This document shows, one piece after another, positions 37,519-46,589 of a DNA stretch of 64,000 nucleotides. Position numbers and translations under genes: made by a program. Position 1 is the stretch's first letter; each line of letters begins with the position of its first letter. The notes below the pieces were generated by a model. The model saw nothing but the letters and a program-made list of their open reading frames with translations, did no database searches and was not told where the DNA came from. The DNA is from Marinobacter iranensis. GTDB lineage: Bacteria; Pseudomonadota; Gammaproteobacteria; Pseudomonadales; Oleiphilaceae. Location of the stretch: the NCBI RefSeq assembly GCF_029207565.1, contig NZ_JANCMW010000002.1:248001-312000 (forward strand), read 5' to 3'.

Positions 37519-38172
37519 ATGGCTGTGGCAAACGAACCGGGCAGGCTCGAGGATGAAACCGCCTATAAACTGATTCTGGCCGGCATGGACCTGTTTGGCC
37601 AATACGGCTTCAAAGGCACGACCACCCGTATGATCGCTGAAGCTGCCGGTTCCAATATCGGGTCCATCGCCTATTACTTCGACAACAAAACGGGTCTTTA
37701 CCTGGCGATCGCCCGGCATATCGCCCGGCGTATGAGGGAAGTTTTCGGTTTCCAGGGCGACCAATCCACTCCAGATACGCTTGATCGCGGCCAGGCGCTG
37801 GCTCAACTGGAAATCATTGTCCGGCGTATGGTTCACCAGTTCGCAGAAGCCCCGGAAGCCCGCCGCTGGCTCATGCTGGTGATCCGGGAACAGGCCAACC
37901 CAACCGCGGCCTTCGATATCCTCTACGAGGAAACCTTCGAACGGGTCCACATCCACCTGACCCGCCTGATTGCGGTCGTGATGGACCGGTCACCCGACGA
38001 ACGTCGGGTGATTATTGAGGCCCACACGGTGATGGGCCAGATCGTCTTCTTCCTGGTCGCTCGCTTTCCACTGCTCCGCCGCCTCGGCCTGGAGGGGGAA
38101 TTCCCTCCGGAGGTGGTGGAAACCGCCGAACAGGTGGTTATTTCCCATCTCCACGCCCTGGCACCGCGATAA
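37519..38172 (+). CDS. TetR/AcrR-family regulator with CerR-like C-terminus
   Basis: 217 residues. N-terminal TetR helix-turn-helix (FGQYGFKGTTTRMIAEAAG, NIGSIAYYFDNKTGLYLAIA); the C-terminal ligand domain resembles the DUF1956/CerR group (MLVIREQANPTAAFDILYEE). Third gene of the efflux operon, 12 bp after the pump. Probably represses its own operon through the duplicated palindrome at 33141-33178. GAGGGG abuts the ATG, so the GTG at 37525, with better spacing, could be the real start. Confidence 0.87.
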   Translation: MAVANEPGRLEDETAYKLILAGMDLFGQYGFKGTTTRMIAEAAGSNIGSIAYYFDNKTGLYLAIARHIARRMREVFGFQGDQSTPDTLDRGQALAQLEIIVRRMVHQFAEAPEARRWLMLVIREQANPTAAFDILYEETFERVHIHLTRLIAVVMDRSPDERRVIIEAHTVMGQIVFFLVARFPLLRRLGLEGEFPPEVVETAEQVVISHLHALAPR

Positions 38173-38288
38173 CTGGCAGCGTCCTCCGGTACCTGGCCTT
38201 TGCGCATCGGCGAGCGGGATTGATGGGCAATTGTTAATCGCCACAGTTTCCCGGCACTGAACGCAGTGCTGCCGCGGCCCTTATGCCA

Positions 38289-38301
38289 TCTACTACCAAG
38301 G
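38289..38301 (+). promoter_or_regulatory. TCTACTACCAAGG box upstream of exaC
   Basis: Identical over 13 bases to 29443-29455 before the cytochrome gene. It is also part of a weak dyad CCCTT (38278-38282) / AAGGG (38298-38302). Candidate regulatory site for the aldehyde dehydrogenase, about 120 bp before its start. Confidence 0.45.
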
Positions 38302-38417
38302 GAGGAGTTTTTCACCTCCATCGAATCATTCAACTATCCGGTGCTGGGGTCTACATTGAATGGGTAAACGCGCAAGGCCGCGTTGTCCTGCGACAAACAC
38401 AACAAGAGGTCGAGACC

Positions 38418-39938
38418 ATGATCTACGCACAACCCGGTAAGGAAGGCTCCGTCGTCTCCTTCAAACCCCGTTACGAGAACTACATCGGCGGCGAGTGGGT
38501 CGCCCCTGTCAAAGGCCAGTATTTTGAAAACATCACCCCGGTGACCGGTGATGTGATCTGTGAAATTCCCCGCTCCCAGGCCGAAGATATCGATCTGGCC
38601 CTGGACGCCGCCCACAAGGCCGCGTCGGCCTGGGGCAAGACCTCGACCACCGAGCGCTCCAACATCCTGTTGAAAATTGCCGATCGCATTGAGCAGAACA
38701 TTGAGATGCTCGCAGTTGCCGAAACCTGGGACAACGGCAAGGCCGTACGTGAAACCATCAACGCCGACCTGCCGTTGGCGGTGGACCACTTCCGTTACTT
38801 CGCCGGCTGTATCCGCGCCCAGGAAGACACGTCCAGCTCCATCGACAACAACACCGTTGCCTATCACTACCACGAGCCACTAGGCGTCGTGGGCCAGATC
38901 ATTCCCTGGAACTTTCCGCTGCTGATGGCAGTCTGGAAGCTGGCTCCCTGCCTTGCAGCAGGTAACTGCACAGTGATGAAGCCGGCCGAGCAGACACCGG
39001 CCAGTATCCTGATCCTGATGGACCTGATCGGCGACCTGCTGCCACCGGGTGTGGTCAACATCGTCAACGGTTACGGCATCGAAGCCGGCCAGGCCCTGGC
39101 CACCAGCAAGCGCATCGCCAAGATTGCGTTCACTGGCTCCACGCCGGTGGGTGCTCATATTCTCAAGTGCGCTGCCGAGAACATCATTCCGTCCACCGTG
39201 GAACTGGGCGGCAAGTCCCCCAACATCTATTTCTCCGATGTGATGAAGGCCGAGCCGGAGTTCATCGACAAGTGCGTGGAAGGCCTGGTGCTGGCGTTCT
39301 TCAACCAGGGCGAAGTCTGTACCTGTCCGTCCCGTGCCCTGGTGCAGGAAGACATGTACGACGAGTTCATGGCCAAGGTTATCGAACGCACCAAGTCTAT
39401 CAAGCGCGGTAACCCGCTGGATACCGATGTACAGGTGGGCGCCCAGGCCAGCAAGGAGCAGTTCGACAAGATCATGTCCTACCTCGAGATCGGCAAGCAG
39501 GAAGGCGCGGAAGTGCTGACCGGCGGCGGTCGTGAGGAAATGGAAGGTGATTACAACAACGGCTTCTATATTCAGCCCACGCTGTTTAAAGGCAAGAACA
39601 ACATGCGTGTGTTCCAGGAGGAAATCTTCGGCCCGGTGGTGGGTGTCACCACCTTCAAGGACGAGGAAGAAGCCCTGGCCATTGCCAACGACACCGAGTT
39701 TGGTCTGGGCGCCGGCCTGTGGACCCGCGACATCAACCGTGCCTATCGCATGGGCCGCGCCATCCAGGCAGGCCGTGTGTGGACCAACTGTTACCACCAG
39801 TACCCGGCTCATGCCGCCTTTGGTGGTTACAAGAAGTCCGGTGTTGGCCGCGAGAACCACAAGATGGCACTGGACCATTACCAGCAGACCAAGAACCTGC
39901 TGGTCAGCTACGACATCAACCCGCTGGGTTTCTTCTGA
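38418..39938 (+). CDS. exaC: NAD-dependent acetaldehyde dehydrogenase ExaC
   Basis: 506 residues from the ATG at 38418 (AAGAGGT upstream); an in-frame extension to 38283 crosses the promoter region and is rejected. Class I/II aldehyde dehydrogenase: NAD-binding [17 protein letters not shown] and [11 protein letters not shown], general base Glu in [10 protein letters not shown], catalytic Cys in [16 protein letters not shown]. It oxidises the aldehyde formed by the periplasmic dehydrogenase to the acid in the cytoplasm. The size and the N-terminal [20 protein letters not shown] match ExaC of P. aeruginosa. Separated from the alcohol dehydrogenase by the efflux operon. Confidence 0.92.
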   Translation: MIYAQPGKEGSVVSFKPRYENYIGGEWVAPVKGQYFENITPVTGDVICEIPRSQAEDIDLALDAAHKAASAWGKTSTTERSNILLKIADRIEQNIEMLAVAETWDNGKAVRETINADLPLAVDHFRYFAGCIRAQEDTSSSIDNNTVAYHYHEPLGVVGQIIPWNFPLLMAVWKLAPCLAAGNCTVMKPAEQTPASILILMDLIGDLLPPGVVNIVNGYGIEAGQALATSKRIAKIAFTGSTPVGAHILKCAAENIIPSTVELGGKSPNIYFSDVMKAEPEFIDKCVEGLVLAFFNQGEVCTCPSRALVQEDMYDEFMAKVIERTKSIKRGNPLDTDVQVGAQASKEQFDKIMSYLEIGKQEGAEVLTGGGREEMEGDYNNGFYIQPTLFKGKNNMRVFQEEIFGPVVGVTTFKDEEEALAIANDTEFGLGAGLWTRDINRAYRMGRAIQAGRVWTNCYHQYPAHAAFGGYKKSGVGRENHKMALDHYQQTKNLLVSYDINPLGFF

Positions 39939-40063
39939 GCCCGGCAAGGCAATGACTGTTGTGCCCGGGCCTACCCACACGGGCCCGGTGGCGAGCAAGC
40001 ACACGGATGTGCACATTTTTCCCGGTGACTGGCCGGGGTGTATGGGTTTTCCTGCCATTCTTC

Positions 40064-40087
40064 AGGCCCTTCCCAGGGCCTTTTTTT
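40064..40087 (+). terminator. Intrinsic terminator after exaC
   Basis: Seven-bp stem AGGCCCT / AGGGCCT with a 4-base loop (TCCC) and a run of seven Ts. Ends the exaC transcript before the pqqA promoter region. The rest of the 332-bp gap (39939-40270) holds a GC-rich dyad near 39960-39995 and the pqqA promoter region, with no other gene. Confidence 0.88.
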
Positions 40088-40160
40088 GTTTCCGTGCCGG
40101 CATCCAGGGATGGTCCGAAAGGATGAATTCCCGCACCCGGATCGGCCAAAAATCAGTGCC

Positions 40161-40177
40161 AAAGTACCATATTTGCC
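40161..40177 (+). promoter_or_regulatory. Candidate cluster regulatory box upstream of pqqA
   Basis: AAAGTACCATATTTGCC shares 14 of 17 positions with 20274-20290. It lies 94 bp before the pqqA ATG and after the exaC terminator, so it is in the only place a pqq promoter can be. Probable activator site. Confidence 0.45.
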
Positions 40178-40270
40178 CCTCCAGAGACTGGGTAGGATTG
40201 AGAGTGAGTTACCGGAAAGCCGGCTAACGGATCCTGAATGCCACAACAATCATCACAAGAGGAAAGCATC

Positions 40271-40342
40271 ATGTGGACCAAACCAGCCTATGAAGACCTG
40301 CGGATCGGCTTCGAAGTCACCATGTACTTCGCCAACCGCTGA
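40271..40342 (+). CDS. pqqA: PQQ precursor peptide PqqA
   Basis: 23-residue peptide, too short for ordinary gene calls. The conserved Glu15 and Tyr19, whose side chains are cross-linked to become PQQ, lie in [10 protein letters not shown]; the N-terminus [13 protein letters not shown] is typical. An AGAGGAAAG ribosome site precedes the ATG. It is followed 53 bp later by pqqB in the order pqqABCDE. Confidence 0.96.
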   Translation: MWTKPAYEDLRIGFEVTMYFANR

Positions 40343-40395
40343 GAAGAGATGGCCAGCCACGATGCGCTGGCCGTTTTGCTTCAGGAGTCTTCCTC

Positions 40396-41325
40396 ATGCA
40401 GATTCGTATACTCGGTTCCGCGGCCGGAGGTGGCTTTCCCCAGTGGAACTGCAACTGCGACAATTGTGACGGTTTCCGTAAAGGCGCCCTGAACGCCAGC
40501 GCCCGTACCCAGTCGTCCGTTGCTATCAGTGACGATGGCGTCAACTGGATTCTGTGTAATGCCTCCCCGGATATTCGTGCCCAACTGGCCTCTTTCGATG
40601 CCATGCAGCCCGCCCGCGCCTTGCGTGATACCGGCATCGGTGCCGTGCTGCTGATCGACAGTCAGGTGGATCACACCACCGGCCTGCTGATGCTGCGTGA
40701 AGGATTGCCGCTGGATGTCTGGTGCACGGCCCGGGTTCATGAAGACCTCAGTACCGGCTTCCCGCTGTTCCGCATGCTTTCGCACTGGAACGGTGGCCCC
40801 CAGTGGCATGAGGTGCCCTGTACCGATCAGCAGTCCTTCACCATTCCCTGCGCGCCATCCCTGCGCTTGACGGCCATTCCGTTGCTGAGTAACGCGCCGC
40901 CTTATTCGCCGCGCAGGAACAACCCACATCCTGGAGACAATATCGGGTTGTTCATAGAAGACACCCGCAGCGGCGAAACGGCGATGTACGCGCCGGGCCT
41001 GGGTCAGCCGAATGAACAGATCCTGCAATGGATGCGTAAGGCCGATACCCTGCTGGTGGATGGCACCGTATGGCACGATGACGAAATGCTGCGTTGCGAA
41101 GTGGGTACGCGAACCGGGCAGGAGATGGGACACCTGGCCCAGAGTGGTCCCGGCGGAATGATCGAAGTGCTGGATACCATGCCGGCCCGCCGGAAGATCC
41201 TTATCCACATCAATAACACCAACCCCATTCTGGACGAAGACTCGCCCGAGCGGGCCGTGCTGGCAAAACACGGCATTGAGGTATCTTTTGACGGAATGCA
41301 TCTGGACATGGCGGTGCCCACATGA
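40396..41325 (+). CDS. pqqB: PQQ biosynthesis hydroxylase PqqB
   Basis: 309 residues, metallo-beta-lactamase-like fold. N-terminal [20 protein letters not shown] includes the Cys residues of the structural zinc site; QVDHTTGLL carries the metal-binding Asp-His motif. PqqB hydroxylates the tyrosine ring of the PqqE-derived intermediate. The stop overlaps the pqqC start by 4 bp. Confidence 0.96.
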   Translation: MQIRILGSAAGGGFPQWNCNCDNCDGFRKGALNASARTQSSVAISDDGVNWILCNASPDIRAQLASFDAMQPARALRDTGIGAVLLIDSQVDHTTGLLMLREGLPLDVWCTARVHEDLSTGFPLFRMLSHWNGGPQWHEVPCTDQQSFTIPCAPSLRLTAIPLLSNAPPYSPRRNNPHPGDNIGLFIEDTRSGETAMYAPGLGQPNEQILQWMRKADTLLVDGTVWHDDEMLRCEVGTRTGQEMGHLAQSGPGGMIEVLDTMPARRKILIHINNTNPILDEDSPERAVLAKHGIEVSFDGMHLDMAVPT

Positions 41326-42077
41326 ACGCAATCGCGACCCCGGTGATGAACCGCAGGGACTTCGAGCAGGCCCTGCGCGCCAAGGGCCAGTATTACCACA
41401 TTCATCACCCGTACCATAAAGCCATGTACGGCGGTGATTGCACGCCGGAACAGATCCGGGGCTGGGTGGCCAACCGTTACTACTACCAGATCAATATTCC
41501 CCGCAAGGATGCCGCCATCATGGCCAACTGCCCGGATGCGTCGGTACGCAGGCTTTGGCTGCAGCGGGTGCTGGATCATGACGGCCACAGTGACGACGAG
41601 GGTGGTATCGAGGCCTGGCTGAGCCTGGCCGAAGCGGTGGGACTGTCCCGCGAGGATGTGGTCGACCAGCGCCATGTGCTGCCCGGAGTACGCTTTGCGG
41701 TGGATGCCTACCTGAACTTTGCCCGCCGGGCCACCTGGCAGGAAGCGGCCTGTTCATCATTAACGGAGCTGTTTGCGCCGGAGATCCACCAGTCCCGGCT
41801 CGACAGCTGGCCGCAGCATTACCCCTGGATCAGGACCGATGGCTATACCTATTTCCGTAAGCGCCTGTCGGAAGCACGCCGCGACGTGGAGCACGGGCTC
41901 AGCATAACCCTGGATCATTTCACCACGGCGGCACAGCAGGCCCGTGCCCTGGAAATCCTTCAATTCAAACTGGATATCTTATGGTCGATGTTGGATGCCC
42001 TGACTATGGCTTATCAGCACCGGACGCCACCGTATCATACCGTCACCGACCAGCCCGTGTGGCACCGAGGGCTGTGA
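41322..42077 (+). CDS. pqqC: Pyrroloquinoline-quinone synthase PqqC
   Basis: 251 residues, haem-oxygenase-like all-alpha fold. It catalyses the last, cofactor-free ring closure and eight-electron oxidation to PQQ. Typical substrate-pocket stretches: [51 protein letters not shown]. Coupled to pqqB upstream and sharing its stop with the pqqD start. Confidence 0.96.
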   Translation: MNAIATPVMNRRDFEQALRAKGQYYHIHHPYHKAMYGGDCTPEQIRGWVANRYYYQINIPRKDAAIMANCPDASVRRLWLQRVLDHDGHSDDEGGIEAWLSLAEAVGLSREDVVDQRHVLPGVRFAVDAYLNFARRATWQEAACSSLTELFAPEIHQSRLDSWPQHYPWIRTDGYTYFRKRLSEARRDVEHGLSITLDHFTTAAQQARALEILQFKLDILWSMLDALTMAYQHRTPPYHTVTDQPVWHRGL

Positions 42078-42352
42078 TGACGTTGGCCATGGAACAGACA
42101 CCTCGCCTGCGCCCGGGCTTCCGCTTCCAGTGGGAGCCGGCCCAGAATGCCCATGTGTTGCTGTATCCGGAGGGCATGGTGCGGCTGAACGACAGCGCCG
42201 GTGCGGTGCTGAAGGAAGTGGACGGGCAGCGCACGGTGGCGGACATAGTGGAGACCCTGGAGCAGCAGTTCCCGGAGGCGGGGTCGCTGGCGGAGGATGT
42301 CGGTGACTTCCTGAAAGACGCCGAACAACAACACTGGATACTGTTCACATGA
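42077..42352 (+). CDS. pqqD: PqqA chaperone PqqD
   Basis: 91 residues from the ATG at 42077 (TGATG overlap with pqqC); a GTG one codon earlier is equally possible. Winged-helix-like peptide carrier (RRE fold): [39 protein letters not shown]. It binds PqqA and presents it to PqqE, which is encoded next with a 4-bp overlap. Confidence 0.94.
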   Translation: MTLAMEQTPRLRPGFRFQWEPAQNAHVLLYPEGMVRLNDSAGAVLKEVDGQRTVADIVETLEQQFPEAGSLAEDVGDFLKDAEQQHWILFT

Positions 42353-43503
42353 ACGGCCATCACGCCATGCCCGCCGGTGATCGCCCCGGTATCGGCCCGC
42401 CACTGTGGTTGCTGGCGGAGCTGACCTACCGTTGTCCGCTGCAATGCCCTTACTGCTCCAACCCGCTGGATTTCGCCCAGACCGAGCAGGAACTGACCAC
42501 CGAGGAGTGGGTGCGGGTGCTGCGCCAGGGGCGTGAAATGGGCGCGGCGCAACTGGGGTTTTCCGGTGGCGAACCGCTGGTGCGCCCAGATTTACCGGAG
42601 CTGATCGCGGAGGCCCGGCAACTGGGGTACTACACCAACCTGATCACCTCCGGGCTGGGGCTCACCGAGGCCAAGGTGAAAGCCTTCCGCGATGCCGGCC
42701 TGGACCACATCCAGGTGAGCTTCCAGGCCTCGGACCCGGAGCTGAACAACGCCGTTGCTGGTTCCCGCAAGGCCTTCGACCAAAAGCTGGCCATGGCCCG
42801 GGCCGTGAAGGAAGCGGGCTACCCCATGGTGCTCAACTTCGTGATCCACCGCCACAACATCCACCAGATGGGCGATATCATCAGCCTCTGCGAGCGGCTG
42901 GGTGCGGACTATGTGGAGCTGGCCACCTGCCAGTATTACGGCTGGGCTTTCCAGAACCGCGAAGGGCTGATGCCCTCAAAGGCGCAGTTACAAACCGCCG
43001 AGGCCGAAGTGAATGCGTATCGCGAGCGGTTGGCTGAGAGTGGCTCGGCCATGAAGCTGATTTTCGTCACACCGGACTACTACGAAGAGCGCCCAAAAGC
43101 CTGCATGAACGGCTGGGGCAGCCTGTTCCTTACCGTTGCCCCAGATGGCGCCGCCTTGCCGTGCCACAGCGCTCGACTGCTGCCCATCGAATTTCCCAAT
43201 GTGCGGGAATCCTCGTTACACTCCATCTGGTATGACAGCCCGGGTTTCAATCACTACCGGGGAGACAGCTGGATGCCGGAGCCCTGCCGCTCCTGCGATG
43301 AAAAAGACAAGGACTTTGGCGGCTGCCGTTGCCAGGCCTACCTGCTGACCGGCAATGCCGACAACGCCGACCCGGTATGCAGCAAATCGCCCCACCATGA
43401 CCGCATCCTTGCCGCCCGCAAGGCGGCGGACCACGCCACTGCCGGGCTGGAGGAGCTGACCTATCGCAACGCCAACAACTCCCGGTTGTTCTTCAGGGGC
43501 TGA
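42349..43503 (+). CDS. pqqE: PqqA peptide cyclase PqqE (radical SAM)
   Basis: 384 residues. Radical SAM cluster Cys29, Cys33 and Cys36 in [14 protein letters not shown]; the C-terminal SPASM region holds the auxiliary cluster Cys residues ([42 protein letters not shown]). It forms the Glu-Tyr carbon-carbon bond in PqqA. The last enzyme gene of pqqABCDE; an overlapping, differently framed peptidase gene begins around its end. Confidence 0.96.
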   Translation: MNGHHAMPAGDRPGIGPPLWLLAELTYRCPLQCPYCSNPLDFAQTEQELTTEEWVRVLRQGREMGAAQLGFSGGEPLVRPDLPELIAEARQLGYYTNLITSGLGLTEAKVKAFRDAGLDHIQVSFQASDPELNNAVAGSRKAFDQKLAMARAVKEAGYPMVLNFVIHRHNIHQMGDIISLCERLGADYVELATCQYYGWAFQNREGLMPSKAQLQTAEAEVNAYRERLAESGSAMKLIFVTPDYYEERPKACMNGWGSLFLTVAPDGAALPCHSARLLPIEFPNVRESSLHSIWYDSPGFNHYRGDSWMPEPCRSCDEKDKDFGGCRCQAYLLTGNADNADPVCSKSPHHDRILAARKAADHATAGLEELTYRNANNSRLFFRG

Positions 43504-43672
43504 CGCTTCGGATACGTCACGGTTTTCACCGCTTTCGGCAGAGCAGGCCTCCGCTGCATTAACCCAGAGAGGGCCGCTAACGGCATCACGGGCAGGTGTT
43601 TTCTGGCTGGAGTTTGATCCGGACAGTGGCAACAACCTGCTCCGGAAGGCAGGTAAAGAAAACCCTCAATGG

Positions 43673-45367
43673 GTGACTGCCCCGGATTTCGCTATTCGCA
43701 GCCAGGTTAATGGTTATGGCGGTGGCGCCTTATGCGCCGGGCCGGACGCCGCGTTTGCGGTTGAGGCGTCCCAACAACAGATTCATCGTATCGATCCGGA
43801 AACCGGCATCACAAAAGCGGTAACGCAGGACCCGGACGCCAGCTTTGGCGGGCTGGTGTGGGACGCTTGTCATCATCGTGTCCTGGCAGTACGTGAATGC
43901 GCGGGACGCCAGCAGTTGGTGGCAGTCCGGGACCACAACGAGGTTTTGCCGCTACACGACAGCGAGGATTTTTACAGTGCGCCGGCGCTGTCTGCCAGCG
44001 GTAAGCAGATGGCCTGGGTGTGCTGGTCGCTACCGGATGTGCCCTGGGTGAGGTCTGTTCTCTGGGTCGCGGATGTTGATGAGGACGGCACGTTGGTTCA
44101 CACCCGTTGCTGGCCGACACCCGCTGAGGGCAGTGTCCAGCAGCCGGTGTTCGACGGTGAAAAACTGCACGTGTTGTCGGATCACGAGGGCTGGTGGCAG
44201 CCATGGCGAGTTTCTTTCGAAGACGGCCAGGCCAACTGGACCTGTCTGGACACGACAGCGGCGGATCACGCCAGTGCGCCCTGGCAACTGGGCGAGCGCC
44301 ATTACTGCGAGCTTGGTCAGGATGGCTGGGCCCGGGTGCGTTACATGGACGGGGTCGGGGAACTATGGCTGAAGCGGCCCGCTGGCTCATCGCCCGGAAA
44401 GATTGCCCCGGACTTTACCGACTTTCGCCATCTTGTGGTCCAAAACGACCAGCTATATTGCATCGCCCGGTCGGCGACCCGGCTTGACTCGATATTGGCA
44501 GTGGACGTTGCAACTGCCCAGGTCCGCATTCTTGCGGGTAATGAAACGCCGTTCCCTGATGTGCCAATCATTGCCCCTGAAGCCTTTCAGGTTCCGCCAT
44601 CGAAGGGTGTGAGCGAAGAGGTGGGCGGGTTCTGGTATCCGCCCGTTGAAGGCTGGTCCGAAAGCGATCCACCGCCAACGATCCTGATCGCCCATGGTGG
44701 GCCCACATCGACGGCCTGGCCGGTATTCCATCCACAGGTTCAGTTCTGGTGCCATCACGGGTTTGCCGTGGCGGAGGTCAACTACCGCGGCAGTTCCGGG
44801 TTTGGCCGCCATTTTCGTATGGCGCTGGCCGGTAACTGGGGACAGGCGGATGTGGAGGACATGGAGCGAGCCGCAGACTACCTCGCAGCCGTTGGCAAGG
44901 CTGACGCCCGGCGGCTGTTTATCCAGGGCCGTAGCTCCGGTGGTTACACGGCCTTGATGGCCATGACCCACAGCCAGCGCTTCCGGGCCGGGGCCAGCCT
45001 GTTTGGAGTCAGTGATCCGGCTCGTTTGCGGGAGCTGACACACCGATTCGAATCGGGCTACCTCGACTGGCTGCTGGGCTCGCCGGAGCAGTTTCCCGAG
45101 CGCTGGCATGAGCGCACGCCGGTGCGGCAGTCGCATCGCATTCGCAGGCCGATGATATTCTTCCAGGGAGGGCAGGACCGGGTGGTGGTACCCGAGCAAA
45201 CCCGGGCGATGGTGGGGGAGCTTGAACGGAATGGCCAGGCCGTTGAACTCTGGTGGTTCGAGGAAGAAGGGCACGGTTTCCGGCAACGTCACAATCAGGT
45301 TTCGCTGCTCAGGAACCTACTGGCGTTCTATCAGCGGAATAGCCAAAAGTGCGATGATGGCGGTTAG
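43673..45367 (+). CDS. pqqH: S9 prolyl-oligopeptidase family peptidase, PqqH-like
   Basis: 564 residues from GTG 43673, but this start is doubtful. The frame is open back to 43460, and the preceding codons look homologous to the N-terminus of the family (VFWLEFDPDSGNNLLRKAG), yet contain no ATG, GTG or TTG. An ATC at 43463 follows GGAGGAG, and CTG codons occur at 43607 and 43637. Domains: N-terminal beta-propeller, then a C-terminal hydrolase with Ser in GRSSGGYTALM, Asp in GGQDRVVVP and His in EEGHGF. The gene sits where PqqH/PqqF-type peptidases occur in Pseudomonas and may process PqqA. Cytoplasmic, no signal peptide seen. Confidence 0.8.
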   Translation: MTAPDFAIRSQVNGYGGGALCAGPDAAFAVEASQQQIHRIDPETGITKAVTQDPDASFGGLVWDACHHRVLAVRECAGRQQLVAVRDHNEVLPLHDSEDFYSAPALSASGKQMAWVCWSLPDVPWVRSVLWVADVDEDGTLVHTRCWPTPAEGSVQQPVFDGEKLHVLSDHEGWWQPWRVSFEDGQANWTCLDTTAADHASAPWQLGERHYCELGQDGWARVRYMDGVGELWLKRPAGSSPGKIAPDFTDFRHLVVQNDQLYCIARSATRLDSILAVDVATAQVRILAGNETPFPDVPIIAPEAFQVPPSKGVSEEVGGFWYPPVEGWSESDPPPTILIAHGGPTSTAWPVFHPQVQFWCHHGFAVAEVNYRGSSGFGRHFRMALAGNWGQADVEDMERAADYLAAVGKADARRLFIQGRSSGGYTALMAMTHSQRFRAGASLFGVSDPARLRELTHRFESGYLDWLLGSPEQFPERWHERTPVRQSHRIRRPMIFFQGGQDRVVVPEQTRAMVGELERNGQAVELWWFEEEGHGFRQRHNQVSLLRNLLAFYQRNSQKCDDGG

Positions 45368-45425
45368 CAGTTCAGGTAAACTTGAGCCCTATATAACAAC
45401 AACGGCAACGCTGAAGAGAACGCCC

Positions 45426-46589
45426 ATGAGCTACGATATTTCCGCTCTGCGCAAGTTTGTTTCCCCCGAAATCGTTTTTGGTGCCGGCTCCCGCAAGGCA
45501 GTGGCCAACTTCGCCAGCAACTTCGGTGCCCGGCACGTGTTCCTGGTATCGGACCCCGGCGTGGAGAAGGCCGGCTGGGTGGCGGAAATCATGGACATCC
45601 TGGTGACGGCGGGCCTTCGTGTCACGCTCTTTACCGGTGTTTCCGCCAACCCGAAGGTGGAGGAAGTCATGGCCGGGGCAGAGCTCTACCGGTCCAACGA
45701 GTGTGACGTGATCGTCGCCATCGGCGGCGGCAGCCCCATGGATTGCGCCAAGGGTATTGGTATCGTCAGCGCCCATGGCCGGAATATCCTTGAGTTCGAA
45801 GGGGTGGATACCATCACCTCGCCATCGCCGCCGATGATCCTGATTCCCACCACCGCCGGCACGTCCGCCGACGTGTCCCAGTTTGCGATCATTTCCGACC
45901 CTAACCGTCGCTTCAAGTTCTCCATCATCAGCAAGGCGGTGGTGCCGGACGTATCGCTGATTGACCCGGAAGTGACGGAAACCATGGACGCCTACCTGAC
46001 CGCCTGCACCGGGGTTGATGCCATGGTGCACGCGATCGAGGCCTATGTTTCCACCGGCAGCGGGCCGCTCACTGACACCAACGCACTGGAAGCAATCCGG
46101 CTGATCAATCGCAACCTGGAGCCACTGGTGCTGAATACGGCAAACGTGCACCTGCGGGAGCAGATCATGCTGGCCTCGATGCAGGCAGGGCTGGCGTTCT
46201 CCAATGCCATACTGGGCGCGGTTCACGCCATGTCCCACAGCCTGGGTGGCTTCCTTGATTTGCCCCATGGCCTCTGCAATGCGTTGCTGCTGGAACATGT
46301 GGTGGCCTATAACTACACCTCAGCCGAAGACCGCTTCCAGAGAGTGGCCGAAGCCATGGATATCGATACCCGCGGCATGTCAAAACCGGTGATCAAGCGG
46401 CGACTGATGGAACGGATCATTACTCTGAAACAGGCGGTGGGCCTGGAAGCGAAGCTCGGTAAGCTGGGGGTGACCACCTCCGATATTCCCTATCTGTCGG
46501 GGTTTGCATTGCAGGATCCCTGCATCCTCACCAATCCCCGCAAATCCTCCCGCCGGGATGTCGAAGTCGTTTATGAAGAAGCCCTCTGA
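45426..46589 (+). CDS. ercA: Iron-type alcohol dehydrogenase family protein ErcA
   Basis: 387 residues from ATG 45426, where the family N-terminus begins (ISALRKFVSPEIVFGAGS). Group III Fe-ADH: nucleotide motif IVAIGGGSPMDCAKGIG, and metal ligands in CTGVDAMVHAIEAY (Asp, His), AMSHSLGG (His) and LPHGLCNALL (His) are complete, so it may be catalytic. In P. aeruginosa, ercA lies at the pqq end of the exa locus and is needed for regulation of ethanol oxidation. The following kinase overlaps its end. Confidence 0.9.
   Translation: MSYDISALRKFVSPEIVFGAGSRKAVANFASNFGARHVFLVSDPGVEKAGWVAEIMDILVTAGLRVTLFTGVSANPKVEEVMAGAELYRSNECDVIVAIGGGSPMDCAKGIGIVSAHGRNILEFEGVDTITSPSPPMILIPTTAGTSADVSQFAIISDPNRRFKFSIISKAVVPDVSLIDPEVTETMDAYLTACTGVDAMVHAIEAYVSTGSGPLTDTNALEAIRLINRNLEPLVLNTANVHLREQIMLASMQAGLAFSNAILGAVHAMSHSLGGFLDLPHGLCNALLLEHVVAYNYTSAEDRFQRVAEAMDIDTRGMSKPVIKRRLMERIITLKQAVGLEAKLGKLGVTTSDIPYLSGFALQDPCILTNPRKSSRRDVEVVYEEAL

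Noticed and set aside
38880-40058. 392-residue reading frame on the minus strand
   Set aside because: Antisense of exaC, and it would cover the exaC stop region; no motif.
39955-40060. GC-rich dyads after exaC as a riboswitch
   Set aside because: They lie before the exaC terminator rather than in the pqqA leader and match no riboswitch core I know.
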